DNA of 64,000 bases, from contig JASAMV010006442.1 in the NCBI GenBank assembly GCA_030248065.1, forward strand, positions 108,423 through 172,422, read 5' to 3'. Below the pieces are notes generated by a model, which had not been told where the DNA came from, searched no databases, and was given only the letters and a program-made list of their open reading frames with translations. Within the stretch, counting starts at the first letter, position 1. The number at the start of each line of letters is the position of its first letter. The translations under genes and the position numbers were made by a program. Shown piece after piece: positions 61,143-64,000 of the stretch. This stretch comes from Rhynchonema sp. JSB1_4. Lineage: Eukaryota; Nematoda; Chromadorea; Monhysterida; Xyalidae.

Positions 61143-61585
61143 GGGTAACCCCCCTGCCACTACTATGCCCCCAAAAAACCCTAAAAAGGGGTTTGAAAGG
61201 ATGTTTTTTCGCTTGTAATCGCATTTATTCTTGTCTATTCGTCAATAAGAGGCGTATTATGTGCTCTGAACGAACAACGAACGTGCATACCGTAAAAACC
61301 TAAATACCGCCCCCCCCCCGGAATAGAGCCCCCCCCCCCCGTAAGACAGCCCCCCCAAAAAGGGGTCAGTGAATTAATAGAGCCCCCCCCTAAGTAACAT
61401 CCCCTGTACAGCAGTGTATTAACGCTTGATAGTGGTGCACAAGTACATTTAAGCACGTTTATTGTTAGTTCAGAGCACATAATACGCCTCTTATTGACGA
61501 ATAGACACGAATAAATGCGGTTACAAGCGAAAAAACATCCTTTCAAACCCTTTTTTTCGGGGTTTTTAGGGGCAGGGTAGTACTT
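61143..61585. repeat. foldback with poly-C core
   Basis: Arms at ~61143-61285 and ~61440-61585 are inverted copies sharing TTTGAAAGGATGTTTTTTCG and CAATAAGAGGCGTATTATGT. The loop holds several runs of 8-12 C and an inverted CACTGACCCC segment related to the flanking duplication. Confidence 0.8.
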
Positions 61586-61604
61586 GGGGGGTCCCCCCAA
61601 ATTC

Positions 61605-61713
61605 ATCTATCTATCGTCAACACTTTTTGATTTCATCTATCTATCGTCAACACTTATGGGCAAATCTATCTATCGTCAACAAATTCTGGAAACAATCTAT
61701 CTATCGTCAACAC
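61605..61713 (+). repeat. spaced repeat of ATCTATCTATCGTCAACA
   Basis: Four copies start near 61605, 61635, 61664 and 61695, a period of ~30 bp with 11-13 bp variable spacers. A fifth copy is at ~63959. Too few copies and a nematode setting: not a CRISPR. It is a short tandem repeat with a conserved core. Confidence 0.75.
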
Positions 61714-61859
61714 ATTTCGACCCCAAAATGGGTATTTTTGCCTCCAAATGGCTCAAAATCGGTATTTTTTGTCCCAAGTAGGCAAAAAATCGCATTTAGT
61801 AGATCTTAGTACATTTCATTAATATTTACACATTATTACCTACTTAGTACACTATACTA

Positions 61860-62480
61860 TACCTTGATTTTTGGCGACCCCCCCCCCCCACCAGGTGTGG
61901 GGGGGGGAAGGGGGGGGTATCCCACCCCCCCTAGTACATAGTAGTGCCGCCCCTCGCCGACATAGTAGCCGCCCCTCCCCGACATAGTCATCCCGCCCCT
62001 CCCCCGACATAGAGCCGCCCCACCTAACTCACCCAAAACACAGCAAAACAAAAAAGCAACGCAAAAGGCGAAAAACGCGCGCGCGCGCGAAAACCACACC
62101 AAACAAAAAAACGCCAAGACCCCCCAAGACGACCCCCCTAGCTCGCACAAGCACCCGCCCGCAACAGACCCGCCCCGCCGACACACCACGCAGGACGAAG
62201 AAGAGGACCCGAAAGACGAGAAGAACCCAAGCCGAAATCTGGGGGGGGGCACCCAAACCATCTCGCGGAGGACACGAAAAAAAACCGCCATCTGGCGGAA
62301 AAAAACCGAAAAAACCTCAGCCTCCGGAAACTCGCCTCACGAAACCAATTGAAAGAAGAGATATTTCAGAACAACTCGCCAAGCGCGACGATTCAACTCA
62401 CTAATCACAAAACACAAAAACACGCACCACACAACGCAAAAAAAACCCCCCCACACCCCCGAAATATAAAAGCCGGTTTT
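61860..62480. other. T-depleted, homopolymer-rich tract, probably corrupted consensus
   Basis: 61870-62030 consists of C and G runs and ~20-bp repeats of GCCGCCCCTCCCCGACATAG. 62041-62220 has only two T in 180 bases. 62285-62480 is an inverted version of 59.42-59.735 kb in which many T and G bases are missing while A and C order is kept. That pattern suggests deletion errors from poor read support rather than biology. Confidence 0.6.
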
Positions 62481-63847
62481 TTTTCGTCGAAAAATACTGA
62501 ACCGCCGAGTAGGAACAATGGGAAACGCCGCCGCGGGATTGACATGTGTCAGTGTTTGCTTGACGGCTTCTTGCGTTTGTCTCGCTTGTCCCGGCCTGCT
62601 CAACGCGGGAGCGAATAGTCGCTGGCCAGCGCTGCGAAGCGATTCCCCATCGGACAAAGTTGACAGCGTCTCAACGTCCATTTCAAATACTTTTTACCGA
62701 AAACATCGGTGATTCAATCCCATCGTGCTCCGGTTCTAATTTCTGAAGTCTGAATCACAATCGGAGTCGGAGATACCTCGAATGCAGATATAGTTTTTTA
62801 GACACTTTAGGTGCAACTTGCACCTAAAATTTCAGAATTGCACCTAACAATTAATTGGAGGGTTAGGTGTATGGGCACAATACCGAATACAATATCCACT
62901 ACCACCCGATACCTAGTTTTGTAAACCGCAGTATTGTCGGAAATGGAACCCCCCAAAAATTGACCCCCCCAATGATCCAAAATTCCAGTGCAAAAACGGA
63001 ACCCCCAATAATCAGAACCCCACTCCTCAACTGGTGCGGGTACCCCACCCCACATAGCGATATGGTAAGGCTTTATTGTTGTATTAAACATAGTTTACAG
63101 TCATTGATGACATAATAAGGCAACAAATAAGTGAAGATTCAACACCCATAAATAAACACAATTATAGAGCATTAACATACACCTAGGAATTGAGCTTTTC
63201 GTAAGTAATTTTTCAGATCAAGATAAGTGAAAAAAATAGAACCCCCCAATAATAGAACCCCCCAAATTGACCCCAGTAAAAATAGAATGCCCCGTGTTTT
63301 GTTTCCGACAATACGGTACCCAATACTGACCCAAAACCTGGTCATACTGGCGGAAAAACCGGTTTTTTATACCGTAAAAACCTAAATAGAAGGGGGTGCT
63401 CTATTAACTCACTGACCCCATTTTGGGGGGGCTCTATTTACGGGAGGCCCTACTCCGGGGGGCCTCTATTAATTCACTGACCCGAACCTAAAAAATTGTT
63501 CCCAGAAATAGCCCCAAACAGTGTGGTGGCAGGCCCATGTGTGGGAGGTAAGTATGATGCGGGGTTGGGACCGGAAGCGTGAGAGGTATGATTTTGGTCA
63601 CCCAAAAAGGCGAAAAAACACCGTTTTTGTGAAACAATTTTGGCCAAAAATTAAGGTAAAAATAGTACTTTTTCAAAATTTTCGCCGAAAACCGCCTAAA
63701 AATAGGTATTATGGGCGGGTTTGCGCGCGGAGCGCGCGATTTTTGGAAAAATAAGGTCGAAAAACACCGATTTTTGCCTTAAAAAGGTATAAAATTGCTT
63801 GTGAGAGGTATGATTTAAAGTTGTGAGAGGTAAGTACTCAACCCCCC
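62473..63847 (+). repeat. long direct repeat, copy 2
   Basis: Second copy of 59735-61100, offset about 2.74 kb. It includes a MITE copy at 62927-63317. Differences are mostly small indels and a few substitutions in the MITE end and near 63185. Confidence 0.88.
62927..63317. mobile_element. TIR MITE (TACCGTATTGTCGG family), copy 3
   Basis: Right end matches copy 2 exactly (TTTCCGACAATACGGTA). The left end is altered to CGCAGTATTGTCGGAAATGG. It was duplicated together with the surrounding long repeat rather than inserted independently. Confidence 0.82.
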
Positions 63848-64000
63848 CCTGGTATCCAAGATTTTTTTAGTTTGGGTATCCGGTATCCGAAACTTTTGGA
63901 TTTTGGGTATCCAGTATCCTGACTTTTTGATTTCCCAACGACACCACTGCCCCCCACCATCTATCTATCGTCAACAAGTTTCGGTCAACCCCCCCCCCAG

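Noticed and set aside
61605..61713. CRISPR-like spaced repeats
   Set aside because: Only four copies, an 18-bp simple-sequence core, short spacers, a nematode genome and no cas genes.
61857..62291. 144-codon minus-strand ORF rich in Gly, Cys, Val and Phe
   Set aside because: It reads through poly-G/C runs and the T-depleted tract; the composition reflects base bias, not protein selection.

Overview
The window looks like nuclear DNA of a nematode. The basis is spliced genes with short introns ending in TTTCAG, TTTTAG or TTGCAG, a profilin closest to what I know of nematode PFN-3-type profilins, and degenerate runs of the nematode telomere hexamer TTAGGC inside an intron. The species cannot be fixed from the sequence; a clade IV (for example tylenchid) nematode is a guess. 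Gene models were joined by eye from splice signals, reading-frame phase and remembered protein families, so exon edges may be off by a base or more.

Layout. 1-3.6 kb: no convincing gene, two foldback repeats. 3.66-5.5 kb: three-exon profilin (+) with a telomere-repeat-bearing foldback in intron 1. 5.9-8.1 kb: a small MITE and a 1.67 kb hairpin. 8.7-9.2 kb: an unidentified coding exon (-). 9.3-10.6 kb: two abutting foldbacks. 10.95-13.0 kb: globin-like gene (-). 14.3-18.4 kb: exons of a single-pass membrane protein (-), apparently with two alternative C-terminal tails, whose intron holds a foldback with 17-bp minisatellite arms. 18.8-19.4 kb: another foldback. 19.5-20 kb: C-terminal exons of an unknown gene (-). 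20-25 kb: mostly repeats and unassigned DNA. 25.3-28.5 kb: Golgi-type family 8 glycosyltransferase (-), with a short poly(A)-tailed plus-strand ORF in an intron. 29.6-32.3 kb: 12-exon MFS transporter of the SLC18 type (+). 33.4-58.9 kb: about 46 exons of a DOCK-D (zizimin) Rho-family GEF (-), lacking only its first exon(s). 43.75-47.5 kb: a secreted PAN-domain, proline-rich protein gene (+) nested in a 6.7 kb DOCK intron. 59-64 kb: repeats, a 1.4 kb direct duplication, poly-C tracts and a stretch that looks like corrupted assembly.

There is no operon-like arrangement: the glycosyltransferase and transporter are divergent, and the transporter and DOCK genes are convergent. The most striking property is the density of long inverted repeats, at least a dozen in 64 kb with arms from about 60 bp to about 0.8 kb, several inside introns. 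They could form hairpin RNAs when transcribed. I found no transposase, rRNA, tRNA or true CRISPR.
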